Shown here: in pieces, positions 50,007-59,157 of the stretch
How positions within the stretch are numbered: the stretch's first letter is position 1
Layout of the letters: the number at the start of each line of letters is the position of its first letter
Notes under the pieces: generated by a model
What the model saw: the letters and a program-made list of their open reading frames with translations, nothing else
Database searches by the model: none
Told to the model about the DNA's origin: nothing
DNA from: Aliagarivorans marinus DSM 23064
Lineage (GTDB): Bacteria > Pseudomonadota > Gammaproteobacteria > Enterobacterales > Celerinatantimonadaceae
NCBI RefSeq assembly: GCF_000429485.1
Contig: NZ_KE386909.1
Location: 135,271-199,270, forward strand
Length of the DNA stretch: 64,000 bases
Direction of reading: 5' to 3'
Program-made: the position numbers and the translations under genes

Positions 50007-51056
50007 ATGCAAGTACCCGTGATTGACCCAAGTAAACCGATTGCCGTAACCGGTGCAACCGGCTACGTGGCAGGCTGGGTCATTAAACTGTTGCTGGAGC
50101 AGGGCTTTAGTGTGCATGCCACGGTACGCGATAGCAGCGAGCAGCGGGTTGGCTATCTCAATGAGCTGGCTGCATCCTTGCCTGGCGAGTTGCACTTCTT
50201 TGAGGCGGACTTGCTTGAGCAAGGCGCGTTTGATGCGCCGTTTGCCGGCTGTGAGCTGGTGTATCACACCGCCTCGCCGTTCACTCTGAGTTTTAAGGAC
50301 CCACAGCGCGAGTTGGTCGACCCTGCCCTTAAGGGCACACGTAATGTGCTGGAGTCGGTGAACCGCAGTGAGTCGGTTAAGCGGGTGGTTCTGACCAGTA
50401 GCTGTGCCGCAATCTATGGTGACAATGCCGATGCTATGGGCCTGCAGCTCAACGAGGGCATGTGGAACACCAGCTCCAGCTTATCGCACAACCCTTACTC
50501 TTACTCTAAAACTGTCGCCGAGCGCGCGGCGTGGGAGATGCACGCCCAGCAGCAACGCTGGCAGCTGATTACCATCAATCCCTCGTTCGTACTGGGCCCC
50601 GGAATTAAACCGATCGCCACCTCTGAGTCGTTCAATATCGTCAAGCAGATGGGTGATGGCACCATGAAGGTAGGCCTGCCCCATGTGGGCATGTGTGCGG
50701 TGGATGTGCGTGATCTCGCTCAGGCCCAGTTAAAAGCCGGACTGACTGCCGCAGCCAAGGGCCGCTACATCATCAGTGGTCACGATTCCTCGTTTCTTGA
50801 GCTCGCCGGTCAACTGTTGGACAAATATGGCGACCAATATCCCATCCCACGCCGTCGTCTACCGAAGTGGTTGATGATGTGCATTGGGCCGCTGGCAGGG
50901 ATGAGTCGCCAATACGTGCGTCGCAACGTTGACTATTCGCTGCATGCAGATAACAGCAAGAGCCGCATGGAGCTGGATATGGAGTACCGTCCGCTCAAGC
51001 AAACCATGGAAGATTTCTTCCAGCAACTTATCGAGAACGGGGTGTTTAGCAAGTAG
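50007..51056 (+). CDS. NAD(P)-dependent epimerase/dehydratase-family reductase (dihydroflavonol reductase-like)
   Basis: This 349-aa protein is an extended short-chain dehydrogenase. It has the nucleotide-binding GATGYVAGWVIKLLLEQGFSV, LVYHTASPFTL, VLTSSCAAIYG and the catalytic Tyr/Lys in NPYSYSKTVAERAAW. The pattern matches the dihydroflavonol-4-reductase / cinnamoyl-CoA reductase / methylglyoxal reductase group, which reduces carbonyls with NADPH. The ribosome site AAGGAG precedes the ATG. The next short-chain dehydrogenase gene follows 59 bases later. Substrate unknown. Confidence 0.88.
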   Translation: MQVPVIDPSKPIAVTGATGYVAGWVIKLLLEQGFSVHATVRDSSEQRVGYLNELAASLPGELHFFEADLLEQGAFDAPFAGCELVYHTASPFTLSFKDPQRELVDPALKGTRNVLESVNRSESVKRVVLTSSCAAIYGDNADAMGLQLNEGMWNTSSSLSHNPYSYSKTVAERAAWEMHAQQQRWQLITINPSFVLGPGIKPIATSESFNIVKQMGDGTMKVGLPHVGMCAVDVRDLAQAQLKAGLTAAAKGRYIISGHDSSFLELAGQLLDKYGDQYPIPRRRLPKWLMMCIGPLAGMSRQYVRRNVDYSLHADNSKSRMELDMEYRPLKQTMEDFFQQLIENGVFSK

Positions 51057-51115
51057 CGAAGCCTGAGCAAGCCTAACCCTACATAACATCGTACCTAACA
51101 CAGTAAGGAGCAAAC

Positions 51116-51931
51116 ATGGCCAAGACAATTTTGATTACCGGTGCCAGCAGTGGTATCGGCAAGGCAAGTGCCAAGCGCTTTCAGGCGGAAGGCTGGAATG
51201 TGATTGCCACCATGCGCAAGCCGGAGCAAGAACAGGAGCTGTCGCAACTGGACAACGTGCTATTGGCGAGGATCGATGTTACCGAGCCGCAATCGATTGC
51301 TGATTGCGTTGCACAGGGCATTGAACACTTTGGGGCTATCGATGTGCTGCTAAACAACGCTGGCTATGGCGCTTATGGGGTGCTGGAAGCCACCCCAATG
51401 GAGAAGATCCACCGCCAGTTCGATACCAATGTGATTGGCCTGTTTGAAGTCACCAAGGCAGTATTGGGACATATGCGCAGCAACGGCAGTGGCAGCATCA
51501 TCAATGTCTCCTCGATGGGTGGCAAGGTTGCCTTCCCACTCGGTGCGCTCTACCACGGCTCTAAGTATGCGGTTGAGGGCCTGTCGGAAGCGTTGTACTA
51601 CGAGCTGGATGCAATCGGTGTGAGGGTCAAGCTGGTGGAGCCCGGCCTGGTGAACACTAACTTTGCCGGTAGTTCTTTTGATTTCAACAACGACGAGAGC
51701 ATGAGTGAGTACCAAGGCGTGGTCGCGAATCTTATGCAGGGCTTTGCCAACTCGCCCACTCAGCCTTCAGAGCCGGAAGATATTGCTCAAGTCATTTGGA
51801 CTGCCGCCACGGACGGTAGCAGCCAACTCCGCTACATCGCTGGCGCCGATGCCGAGGCGATTATCGCCGCGCGTAAAGCACAGAGTGATGAAGAATTTAT
51901 GGGCGGACTAAAGCAGCAGTTTGGCTTTTAG
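51116..51931 (+). CDS. Short-chain dehydrogenase/reductase
   Basis: This 271-aa classical SDR has the cofactor motif TGASSGIGKASAKRF, the structural NNAGYGAYG, Ser in INVSSMGGK and the catalytic YHGSK. The Tyr is preceded by GAL and followed by a C-terminal substrate lid. It resembles SDRs that handle ketosteroid or hydroxyacyl substrates, but a substrate cannot be read from sequence. The ribosome site AAGGAG precedes the ATG. It is probably cotranscribed with the reductase upstream and is followed by a terminator and a convergent AraC-type gene. Confidence 0.9.
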   Translation: MAKTILITGASSGIGKASAKRFQAEGWNVIATMRKPEQEQELSQLDNVLLARIDVTEPQSIADCVAQGIEHFGAIDVLLNNAGYGAYGVLEATPMEKIHRQFDTNVIGLFEVTKAVLGHMRSNGSGSIINVSSMGGKVAFPLGALYHGSKYAVEGLSEALYYELDAIGVRVKLVEPGLVNTNFAGSSFDFNNDESMSEYQGVVANLMQGFANSPTQPSEPEDIAQVIWTAATDGSSQLRYIAGADAEAIIAARKAQSDEEFMGGLKQQFGF

Positions 51932-51988
51932 AGCCTATTAGCTCCCTTTCGTTTAAACCTTTCCTTAGTCAAGTTTAAGCGCTTTTGG

Positions 51989-52023
51989 CGGCAGAGTTGA
52001 TCCCATGCTCTGCCGTCTTTTTT
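51989..52023 (+). terminator. Terminator after the short-chain dehydrogenase
   Basis: CGGCAGAG (51989-51996) pairs with CTCTGCCG (52008-52015), followed by TCTTTTTT. It ends just before the convergent AraC-type gene. Confidence 0.85.
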
Positions 52024-52032
52024 CTATCTACT

Positions 52033-52998
52033 TCAAGCAGATGTCTCAAGCTCAGCGAACATCCTGGCGAACGAGCGGGTCGAGCGATATCCCAGTAAAA
52101 AAGCAATCTGGCAGCGACTTAGCTGAGGGTCAGCCAAGTACTCTTTGGCCAGTTGTTGGCGTACCCGTTTTACCTCCTGCTGGAAGCTGGTGTCTTCTTC
52201 GGTGAGCTGTCGTTGCAGGCTGCGTTTGCTCATGGCGAGTTGCTTGGCAACCTTATCGATGCTGTAGTCACCGCTGGGTAGCAGTTCTAGTAATTGCTCA
52301 CTCACCCGTTTGCGTATACTGCCAAGCTGTTGCTGCGAGAGGCGTTTACGTAGCTCGGGTTCGAGTAATGCCAACAAGCTGCGGTTGGCACTGACGAAGG
52401 GCTGGCTGGCATCAAAGCTGCTAAACATCAGCGAGTAACCATTGGCCAGTTCTACCTTGGTACCTAAATACGCCTCGAACAGCTCGGGTTGGTTTAGCGT
52501 GAACGGCAGGGTTGCTTTCAGTGGTACCACTCGCTGGCAAGTGGCCTGACGGACCAGCTCGGTCATCATCACTAACTCAACGGCGAGCAGAGCTTTTGGC
52601 GGCGAGTCCAGCAGCGGTAGCTTCTTGAGGCTAAGGGTGGTGGTGTACTTGTTCACGCTGACATCCAATAGCATTGGGCCGACCAAGATTTTGTACTCCG
52701 CCAAGCGGGCAAAGCCACGGTTAAGGTCCTCGCTGCAAAACACGGCATGTAGCGGTGGGCTGAAGGTCTCAGGGCGGATCAACTCGGCCAGTTCAATACA
52801 AAATGGCTCGCCGCCGCCCAGTCTGACAAAGGCCTCCCAAAAGCGAAAATACTCATCGGCGTTGAGGCTAGGATGGGGGGCGTCGTACAGATCAGGATCG
52901 AGGTCGGCTTCTATCAGAATATCGCGTAGTTCGAAGCCAAAGCGACGGACCAGCATTGGCCAAGTCAGGTCCATCAGATAGCGTTGGTTTTGCGGCAT
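52033..52998 (-). CDS. AraC-family transcriptional regulator (Arabinose_bd-type N-terminus)
   Basis: This 321-aa regulator has an N-terminal domain of the OruR/ArgR-like AraC subgroup (WPMLVRRFGFELRDILIEADLDPDLYD ... HAVFCSEDLNRGFARLAEYKILVGPM). A C-terminal double helix-turn-helix follows (YSIDKVAKQLAMSKRSLQRQLTEEDTSFQQEVKRVRQQLAKEYL ... QIAFLLGYRSTRSFARMF). It is divergent from the aldehyde dehydrogenase gene, with a 127-base gap, and convergent with the SDR. It likely controls the ALDH-DUF3237-like pair and perhaps the reductases. Confidence 0.9.
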   Translation of the reverse strand: MPQNQRYLMDLTWPMLVRRFGFELRDILIEADLDPDLYDAPHPSLNADEYFRFWEAFVRLGGGEPFCIELAELIRPETFSPPLHAVFCSEDLNRGFARLAEYKILVGPMLLDVSVNKYTTTLSLKKLPLLDSPPKALLAVELVMMTELVRQATCQRVVPLKATLPFTLNQPELFEAYLGTKVELANGYSLMFSSFDASQPFVSANRSLLALLEPELRKRLSQQQLGSIRKRVSEQLLELLPSGDYSIDKVAKQLAMSKRSLQRQLTEEDTSFQQEVKRVRQQLAKEYLADPQLSRCQIAFLLGYRSTRSFARMFAELETSA

Positions 52999-53125
52999 AG
53001 TTCCTCCATATCACACCTTAGTATAGTTGGCGTCTTTGGTACGCAAGTTGGCGTGTTATGGCATTAAGACTGGCCCTGTACTGGGCTAGCCTTTAACTCG
53101 TTCGATAGATTCTACGGAGTGAGTT

Positions 53126-54730
53126 ATGAAGGCAAGTACAGCAATCGACCGTCTTAAACCGGAGCAGTGGGCGAACACCAGTGTGCTGGAACGTTTACAT
53201 CTGCTGGAGCAAGTGCGCCACAACCTCAAGTCCCATGGTGATGAGCTGGCCAGCTCTGACGCTGAAATGAAAAACGGCTTGATGGGCGAGGCCTTGTTTG
53301 GTCCGGCGGAGTCCAAGGTGGCCACGGTGGTACCGATAGCCAATACTCTGTCTGCTGCTATTGAGCTATACGAAGCACTGGCAAAAGGTGAGATGTTGGC
53401 TCCTCAAGGGGTAGAGCCGGTGGGCGCTGGGCATCGCATCCAAGTCTTTCCCGCCACCGCCAAAGAGAAGATTATGGCCGGTGGGCAGAAAGCCTATGTC
53501 TATGTGACTGGCGAGCCTAAACAGGTTAGCCCCATGGACAAGCCTGCTGGCATCATCGCAGTCTTGGGCGCGGGCAACTACAGCTCATCGCTGGAGATGG
53601 TCAAGGCGATGTTTTTCGATAACTGCGCCGTGGTGCACAAGCCCCATCATTTGAACCAAAAGACCGATGAGGTGTGGGCAACCATCTTCGCCCCGTTAGT
53701 GGAGATTGGCGCGCTCAGCTTCTGCGATGCCGACCAAGGCCGCGACCTTACCCAAGACTCGCGCATCGATAAGATTTACTTCACCGGTGGCACTGGCACT
53801 GCCGAAGCGATTCAAGCTGCCTCAAGCGCAGAGCTGGTCTCTGAGTGCGGCGGCAATAACCCATGTCTGATTGTACCCGGCATTCGCCCCTGGACCGACA
53901 AAGAGATCGAACACCAAGCGGTGCAGATTGCGACAACTGCCAAGCTAAACGGCGGGGCGGTATGCGGTCGCCCGCAATCGATTATCACCAGCAAGCAGTG
54001 GCCCCAGCGCGAGCAGTTCTTAACGGCGCTGCGTGTGGCGATTAGCGAGACTACTCCAGCGGCGGGCACCTACTACCCCGGCTCTGACAAGGTGTGGGAA
54101 GGCTTTGCCGAGGCCTACCCCGATGCCGAAATCCTGCAACCCGAGCAGGGCAAATACCAGAGCGGCAAGTTTATGTTTATCACTGGTGTTGAAGAAGATG
54201 GTTATGCGGTGAACAACGAGGCTTTCTGTCAGATCATCAATGAGATCCCCCTCGATGTGGCCGCCGAGCCAGAGGCCTTCTTGCGCTATGCGGTGGACTT
54301 TTGTAACAGCAAACTGCACGGCACCTTGGGCGCTTGCCTGCTGGTGGATGAATACACCCGCAAGCAGCACCAAAACGCGGTCAGTCAGGCGGTCGCCGAT
54401 ATGCACTATGGCGGGATTACGGTAAACACCATGCCGCCATTTGTCTTCCTTAGCCCTTACCTCACCTGGGGTGGCAACGAGCAGCGCGAGGGCCAGCCCT
54501 TTGTCTCGGGACACGGTAACTTTGGCAACCTGCTCGGCTTTGAGAATATCGAGAAATCGGTAATTGAAGACAGCTTTATGTCGCCCGGCCATATGATCAA
54601 TCGCTCCAAGGCTGCCTTCGACACCCTCTCCAATGGCATGGCCCGCTACGCCGTCGATCCAAGCTGGATGAACCTTACTCGCTTAGTGGGTGGCGCAATG
54701 ACCAGCGGTTGTAAGAAGAAAGACTTCTAG
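53126..54730 (+). CDS. Aldehyde dehydrogenase family protein (atypical)
   Basis: This 534-aa protein has an NAD(P)-dependent aldehyde dehydrogenase fold. Visible are DKPAGIIAVLGAGNYSSSLEM, FTGGTGTAEAI, the catalytic glutamate region SECGGNNPC (Glu240) and the nucleophile Cys280 in NGGAVCGRPQ, where most relatives read N-x-G-Q-x-C. Cys280 is therefore kept but its surroundings differ. The C-terminal end PFVSGHGNFGNLLGFENIEKSVIEDSFMSPG is also unlike common subfamilies. It should oxidise an aldehyde to an acid. It starts 127 bases from the divergent AraC-type gene, and a DUF3237-like gene follows 47 bases later. Confidence 0.85.
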   Translation: MKASTAIDRLKPEQWANTSVLERLHLLEQVRHNLKSHGDELASSDAEMKNGLMGEALFGPAESKVATVVPIANTLSAAIELYEALAKGEMLAPQGVEPVGAGHRIQVFPATAKEKIMAGGQKAYVYVTGEPKQVSPMDKPAGIIAVLGAGNYSSSLEMVKAMFFDNCAVVHKPHHLNQKTDEVWATIFAPLVEIGALSFCDADQGRDLTQDSRIDKIYFTGGTGTAEAIQAASSAELVSECGGNNPCLIVPGIRPWTDKEIEHQAVQIATTAKLNGGAVCGRPQSIITSKQWPQREQFLTALRVAISETTPAAGTYYPGSDKVWEGFAEAYPDAEILQPEQGKYQSGKFMFITGVEEDGYAVNNEAFCQIINEIPLDVAAEPEAFLRYAVDFCNSKLHGTLGACLLVDEYTRKQHQNAVSQAVADMHYGGITVNTMPPFVFLSPYLTWGGNEQREGQPFVSGHGNFGNLLGFENIEKSVIEDSFMSPGHMINRSKAAFDTLSNGMARYAVDPSWMNLTRLVGGAMTSGCKKKDF

Positions 54731-54777
54731 TACTAAGTCAACACGCCCTAGATTGGCGTGCTTAAGAGGAAAGATTG

Positions 54778-55809
54778 ATGACCAATACAGCAGAATTCTT
54801 CCGCTCACTAGAGCGGCACGGCGAGCTGTTCGCCGAGATGGAATATGGCGTGGTGGCTACCCAAGGTTTTGGCGTCAGCCCGATCGAGCTTATTAGCGGC
54901 GGAACGCCCTTACCCGATGGCGGCGCTAAAGTATGCTTGGACAGTTATGGTGCCGTGACCGGCGAGATTAACGGGACCTTCAACCAAACTGAATACCTGC
55001 ATATCCACGCCGGCCAAGCGATGAGTAACAACGTTCATGGCGTTATTGTTACCGAGGGTGGGGTGAGGATTTCATTGCGCTTACTAGGAGAAGTCGCACG
55101 TGATGGCACGCTGAGCTACCAGGTGGTGCTGAATCACAACACCGAGGCCTACAGTGACCTGAACAACCTGCACCTGTTTGCCAAGGGGCAGGTTGATTTT
55201 CAGCGCGCCAAAGCGCGGTTGAAACTGTACGCGGTAGCCACTAATCCCTTCGGCAACGGCAAGCCGTTCTATGCGGGCGGTAAGGCCTTCAGTGATCCCG
55301 ATGACAGCCATGTCGACTACGCCAACTTTCCATTTAAACTCGAACCGCTGCAGCAGGACAGCGCTGCCACCTTAATTTACGCCGGTGAAGGGCGTTTAAA
55401 CGGGGTGGAGGCCTTTGGCGCTGATATCAACGCGGTGTTTAGTGGGCAAGTTGAGATCCCCGAGCAGGGGCTGCGGATGAACGGCTATTTCTCAGGCCCA
55501 ACGGCCGGTTCGATCAATGGCGTTATCTCGGGGCGTAACTTCCTGCGGGTGATGCCTGATGGCTCGATGCGCATGAACTCTAAGATCATCGCCAATACCC
55601 TGGAAGGGGAGACCTTATTGTTAGAAGCGCTCGGTGCTAGCTTTCCACAAACAGGCAGTGCATGGTTTGAGACTTCACGAGTTGTATCGAATCTTGAGAA
55701 GTACGCGCAGCTAAGCCAACTGTACAATGTGGGTGTCGGCTCCACCGACGTGTTTACCCAGCAGATTATCTATAACCACTACGGCTACGTTCAAAACCCC
55801 TTCGCTTAA
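54778..55809 (+). CDS. DUF3237-like protein of unknown function
   Basis: This 343-aa protein has no signal peptide or membrane segment and looks all-beta. Its C-terminal part (FSGPTAGSINGVISGRNFLRVMPDGSMRMNSKIIANTLEGETLLLEALG) resembles the DUF3237 pattern of small beta-barrels. The N-terminal half has a similar feel (SGGTPLPDGGAKVCLDSYGAVTGEINGTFNQTEYLHIHAG), so it may be a two-barrel protein. I chose the ATG at 54778, with AAGAGGA upstream, over a TTG one codon earlier. It follows the aldehyde dehydrogenase and shares its terminator. Role unknown; binding or lactonising a small substrate is a guess. Confidence 0.65.
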   Translation: MTNTAEFFRSLERHGELFAEMEYGVVATQGFGVSPIELISGGTPLPDGGAKVCLDSYGAVTGEINGTFNQTEYLHIHAGQAMSNNVHGVIVTEGGVRISLRLLGEVARDGTLSYQVVLNHNTEAYSDLNNLHLFAKGQVDFQRAKARLKLYAVATNPFGNGKPFYAGGKAFSDPDDSHVDYANFPFKLEPLQQDSAATLIYAGEGRLNGVEAFGADINAVFSGQVEIPEQGLRMNGYFSGPTAGSINGVISGRNFLRVMPDGSMRMNSKIIANTLEGETLLLEALGASFPQTGSAWFETSRVVSNLEKYAQLSQLYNVGVGSTDVFTQQIIYNHYGYVQNPFA

Positions 55810-55820
55810 TCCTCCGCCGA

Positions 55821-55853
55821 GATAAGCAGGCTTTAGGGCCTGCTTATCGCTTT
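55821..55853 (+). terminator. Terminator after the ALDH / DUF3237-like pair
   Basis: GATAAGCAGG and CCTGCTTATC form a perfect 10-base stem with an eight-base loop, followed by GCTTT. Confidence 0.85.
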
Positions 55854-56050
55854 GGATAACGCCTGCCACTTTTTCAGTAAGGCCCCGAGTCCACTTCGGC
55901 TAGTACAAAAAACTTTGTTGGATGCCGTGAGGGCCGCTCCTATGCTGCTCGCTTCACGCTTCTTCTCGACGGTTTTCGTGGTTCTTAGCAATCGTGATGA
56001 TAAATTCCATATTGCGAATGTTTACTTTTTGCGCGAATGGATCAAAAATA

Positions 56051-56068
56051 AACGAAAGATAACGAAAG
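56051..56068. promoter_or_regulatory. Direct repeat AACGAAAG x2 upstream of gatZ (DeoR-type operator)
   Basis: AACGAAAG occurs at 56051-56058 and again at 56061-56068, exactly one helical turn apart; the opposite strand reads CTTTCGTT twice. Repeats of CTTTCGTTT are typical operators of DeoR-family regulators of galactitol and N-acetylgalactosamine genes (GatR, AgaR). The same words occur in the divergent region at 59058-59147. Confidence 0.65.
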
Positions 56069-56090
56069 TTGCATTAGGAAGAGGTAAGGC

Positions 56091-57383
56091 ATGAAGGATA
56101 TCGTGGCAAGACATAAAGCGGGCTTGGGTGGGGGGATCTGCTCCATCTGTTCGGCGCATCCCAATGTGATCCGGGCGGTACTGCGTTTCGAGAAATATAG
56201 CGATGCGGTGGCGCTGATCGAGGCGACCTCCAATCAGGTGAATCAATTCGGTGGCTACACCGGTATGGTGCCGCGTGATTTTGTGGACTTTGTCCATCAG
56301 ATCGCTGAAGAAGAGGGCTTTCCACTGGAGCGCTTAGTGCTCGGTGGCGACCATCTGGGGCCAAATTGCTGGCAAAAAGAATCTGCTGAGCAGGCCATGC
56401 TCAAATCTGAGCGCTTGATTGAAGACTACGTTCGTGCTGGCTTTTCCAAGATCCACCTCGATGCATCGATGTCCTGCGCCGACGACCCAGTGCCCCTGCC
56501 GCCCATGGAGGTGGCCCGGCGGGCTGCACGGCTAGCCTATATCGCCGAGCGCACCGCCACCGAGGATCAGAAGCGCCAGCTATGTTATGTGATTGGCACT
56601 GAGGTACCGGTACCCGGTGGCGAAAAAGAGGCGATTGAAAGTGTGCATGTCACCGAGGTGTGTGATGCTCGCTCTACCATCGAAACCCACAAGCAGGCCT
56701 TTGAAGAGGCGGGCATCTACTCGGCGCTAGAGCGGGTGGTGGGGGTTGTGGTGCAGCCTGCGGTGGAGTTCGATCACTCCAATGTGATCCACTATCGGCG
56801 TGAGAATGCCCAGGCCCTGTCGCGCTTTATCGAAGAGACCCCGTATCTGTATGAGGCTCACTCCACCGACTATCAAACCCGTGAGCATCTGCAGGAGATG
56901 GTTGAGGACCACTTCGCCATCCTAAAAGTCGGGCCGTGGCTGACCTTTGCCATGCGCGAGGCTATTTTTGCACTGGCCGAAATCGAGAAGCAGATCGTCG
57001 ACCCGGCCAAGCAAAGCCACCTCAAAGAGGTGATCAACCAAGTACTGCTGGATAACCGCCAGTACTGGCAGGACTACTACAGCCAAACCTACTCCCACGC
57101 CTTGGTGCAGCTTGGCTACAGCCTGTCCGATCGGATCCGTTATTACTGGACCGACGATAAGATTGAGGCGGCCATCGCCCGAATGAGCGACAACCTCAGC
57201 GCCTGCAGTATTCCATTGGGGCTACTCAGCCAATACCTGCCGAGCCAGTACAAGTTGGTACTCACCGGCCAGCTAGAGGCAACGCCGCAGGAGATTATCT
57301 TGTCCAAGATTGAAGAGGTGCTGGCGGAGTACCGTTTTGCTTGTGAGGGACAGCAAGCTCCAGTCTTGTCCGAAAGCGCTTAA
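56091..57383 (+). CDS. gatZ: Tagatose-1,6-bisphosphate aldolase accessory subunit (GatZ/KbaZ)
   Basis: This 430-aa protein starts [27 protein letters not shown], as GatZ/KbaZ do. It contains [13 protein letters not shown]-like sequence, [13 protein letters not shown] and [11 protein letters not shown]. GatZ/KbaZ is a non-catalytic partner that stabilises the class II tagatose-bisphosphate aldolase GatY/KbaY, encoded here at 60198. The ribosome site GAAGAGG precedes the ATG. It is separated from the other gat genes by the convergent-facing kinase gene but shares CGAAAG boxes with them. I cannot decide between GatZ and KbaZ from sequence; the gatD neighbour favours GatZ. Confidence 0.9.
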   Translation: MKDIVARHKAGLGGGICSICSAHPNVIRAVLRFEKYSDAVALIEATSNQVNQFGGYTGMVPRDFVDFVHQIAEEEGFPLERLVLGGDHLGPNCWQKESAEQAMLKSERLIEDYVRAGFSKIHLDASMSCADDPVPLPPMEVARRAARLAYIAERTATEDQKRQLCYVIGTEVPVPGGEKEAIESVHVTEVCDARSTIETHKQAFEEAGIYSALERVVGVVVQPAVEFDHSNVIHYRRENAQALSRFIEETPYLYEAHSTDYQTREHLQEMVEDHFAILKVGPWLTFAMREAIFALAEIEKQIVDPAKQSHLKEVINQVLLDNRQYWQDYYSQTYSHALVQLGYSLSDRIRYYWTDDKIEAAIARMSDNLSACSIPLGLLSQYLPSQYKLVLTGQLEATPQEIILSKIEEVLAEYRFACEGQQAPVLSESA

Positions 57384-57438
57384 GGGCTTTATCAGAGAGT
57401 GCTTAAAGCACGGAGTGTTTGGGGATCGTTAATAGAAG

Positions 57439-57466
57439 AGCCGTGCAGCAATAGCACGGCTTTTTC
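57439..57466 (+). terminator. Terminator after gatZ
   Basis: AGCCGTGC-N7-GCACGGCT is a perfect 8-base stem followed by a T-run. It lies between the convergent gatZ and kinase genes. Confidence 0.9.
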
Positions 57467-57488
57467 ATTTGCTCATTTGGGGCACGCG

Positions 57489-58976
57489 CTAAACAAACTG
57501 GTGCTGGTAGTGCCCGACATAGTCATTCAGCAGTTGGTGATATTGCTGGTAGTGCTGCTGGTAGTCCTGATTCGACTGCGGCGCGACCTGGCTATTGGGC
57601 TGCTCTTGAATATAGTGTTGGCAAAGCTCGCTGATGGTCAGTCCGCGGCGATGCAGGTTGCTACGAGCCCAGCAGGCTTGCAGTGCTGCGCCCAAGGCGC
57701 CCGCTTCACCCACCGCTAAGCCCGATACTGGAAGGCCGGAGATATCCGCCAGCATCTGTCGCCACAGCGGGCTCTTGGCGCCGCCGCCAATCAAGCGGAT
57801 GGCATTGAACGCCAGCCCGGCGTGCTTGAGCACCTCCACCCCTTTCACCAGGTTGTAGCTGACCGCCTCGACGCCGGCGCGCAACAGGTTGGCTTGGCTT
57901 AGGTTATTGGCGCGCATGCCCAATAGTGCGCCGCTGGCATCGGGCAGGTTGGGCAGGCGCGAGCCGTTAAAGAACGGCAGGCAGCGCAGCCCTTCGGCGC
58001 CGATGGGGGCCTGTGCCAGTAGTTGATCAAAGTCACTGATTGAATGGTTGGTCAGCGCCAGCAGTTGGTTGTTGGCGGTGGTGACGTTCATGGTGCTGGC
58101 CAGCGGCAGGTAGCCACCGCTGGAGGAGCAGAAGGTATTTAGATCGGGCAGGGTCGAGGCATCCAGTTGATGCTCGCTATAGCCATAGACGGTGCCCGAG
58201 GTACCAAGGCTCATGGTCAGCAGGCCGGGTGCGACGTTACCGGTGCCGATCGCCGCCATCATGTTATCGCCCCCGCCGCTGGAGACGATCACCTCTGGCC
58301 CACAGCCCAGCAGCGCCTGCACCTCTTTGGTAACCCGGCCACAGCTTTGCTCTGAGTCGATAAGCTCCGGTAGACGAAAGCCTGCTGGCAGCTCCAACAA
58401 CCCCAGAATGTCACGCTGGTACTCGCGTTGCTGGGTATCGAAAAAGCCGGTTCCCGAGGCATCGCCCGGCTCAGCGGTATAGTTGCCGGTGAGGCGAAAG
58501 TTGAGGTAGTCGTGGGGCAGCATCAAGTAGGCGATGCGCTGGAACAGCGCAGGCTGGTGTTGCTTAACCCACAATAGTTTGCCTAAGGTAAAGGCCACCG
58601 GCACCGGGATCCCCAGTTGCACCGGAAAATTTAACCCATAGTGACTTTCGAAATCTTTCAAGGCTTGCTCGGGGCGGGTATCACACCACAGTATTGCATC
58701 GCGCAGTGGCTGTTGCCGCTCATCGAGGATCACCAAGCCATGCTGCTGACCGGATACGCCAATCCCTTTTAGTTGCTTAGCAGGAAAGCCACTTTCATTA
58801 ATGGCTTGCTGTGCCGCTTGGATTAAGGCCTCAAACCACTGCGCAGGCGCCTGCTCACGGGTGCCATCGTCTTTACTTACCAGTTGATGAGGCTGGTAGG
58901 CCTCGCCAATTACCTGTCCTTTATGCCACAGCAGCGCCTTGGTGCCCTGTGTTCCACAGTCTATTCCCAGATACAT
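57489..58976 (-). CDS. FGGY-family carbohydrate kinase (xylulokinase-like)
   Basis: This 495-aa kinase has the FGGY layout: N-terminal MYLGIDCGTQGTKALLW (Asp6, phosphate loop), IGVSGQQHGLVILD, ILWCDTRP with the likely catalytic aspartate, the second ATPase motif SLGTSGTVYGYSE and RLIGGGAKSPLWRQMLADI. Overall it is closest to XylB xylulokinases. Here it is divergent from gatD inside a galactitol/tagatose locus, so a ketohexose such as tagatose, or a polyol, is a plausible substrate. That is inference: if the sugar arrives unphosphorylated by the ABC importer, a kinase would replace the PTS step. Confidence 0.88.
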   Translation of the reverse strand: MYLGIDCGTQGTKALLWHKGQVIGEAYQPHQLVSKDDGTREQAPAQWFEALIQAAQQAINESGFPAKQLKGIGVSGQQHGLVILDERQQPLRDAILWCDTRPEQALKDFESHYGLNFPVQLGIPVPVAFTLGKLLWVKQHQPALFQRIAYLMLPHDYLNFRLTGNYTAEPGDASGTGFFDTQQREYQRDILGLLELPAGFRLPELIDSEQSCGRVTKEVQALLGCGPEVIVSSGGGDNMMAAIGTGNVAPGLLTMSLGTSGTVYGYSEHQLDASTLPDLNTFCSSSGGYLPLASTMNVTTANNQLLALTNHSISDFDQLLAQAPIGAEGLRCLPFFNGSRLPNLPDASGALLGMRANNLSQANLLRAGVEAVSYNLVKGVEVLKHAGLAFNAIRLIGGGAKSPLWRQMLADISGLPVSGLAVGEAGALGAALQACWARSNLHRRGLTISELCQHYIQEQPNSQVAPQSNQDYQQHYQQYHQLLNDYVGHYQHQFV

Positions 58977-59057
58977 GTTTCCGTCCGTGTTGATTCAGTC
59001 TGTCGCTTACTAGTGTGAACAAAAAAGCGACGATAAATGTGATCAAACAACAGTTTT

Positions 59058-59147
59058 CGAAAGATAAAGATAGAAAACGAAAGTTATTGGATCTAATTTA
59101 CAAGGTATCGAAAGTTTTTATCTTGTCAATGAAAGAGTCTTCGAAAA
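59058..59147. promoter_or_regulatory. Array of CGAAAG boxes between the kinase and gatD (DeoR-type operators)
   Basis: CGAAAG occurs at 59058-59063, 59078-59083 and 59109-59114, with related TGAAAG at 59130 and CGAAAA at 59142. The first three starts are 20 and 31 bases apart, close to two and three helical turns, so they lie on one face of the helix. With the pair before gatZ, they suggest one DeoR-family repressor for the whole locus. No such gene is inside the window. Confidence 0.65.
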
Positions 59148-59157
59148 GGAATCATCA

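Noticed and set aside
55852-56094. An 80-aa plus-strand frame between the DUF3237-like gene and gatZ
   Set aside because: It overlaps the terminator and the CGAAAG operator pair and ends inside the gatZ start; no ribosome site.
57399-57719. A 106-aa Leu/Val-rich plus-strand frame after gatZ
   Set aside because: It reads through the gatZ terminator and then opposite the kinase gene; hydrophobic bias comes from the antisense of Gln-rich codons.
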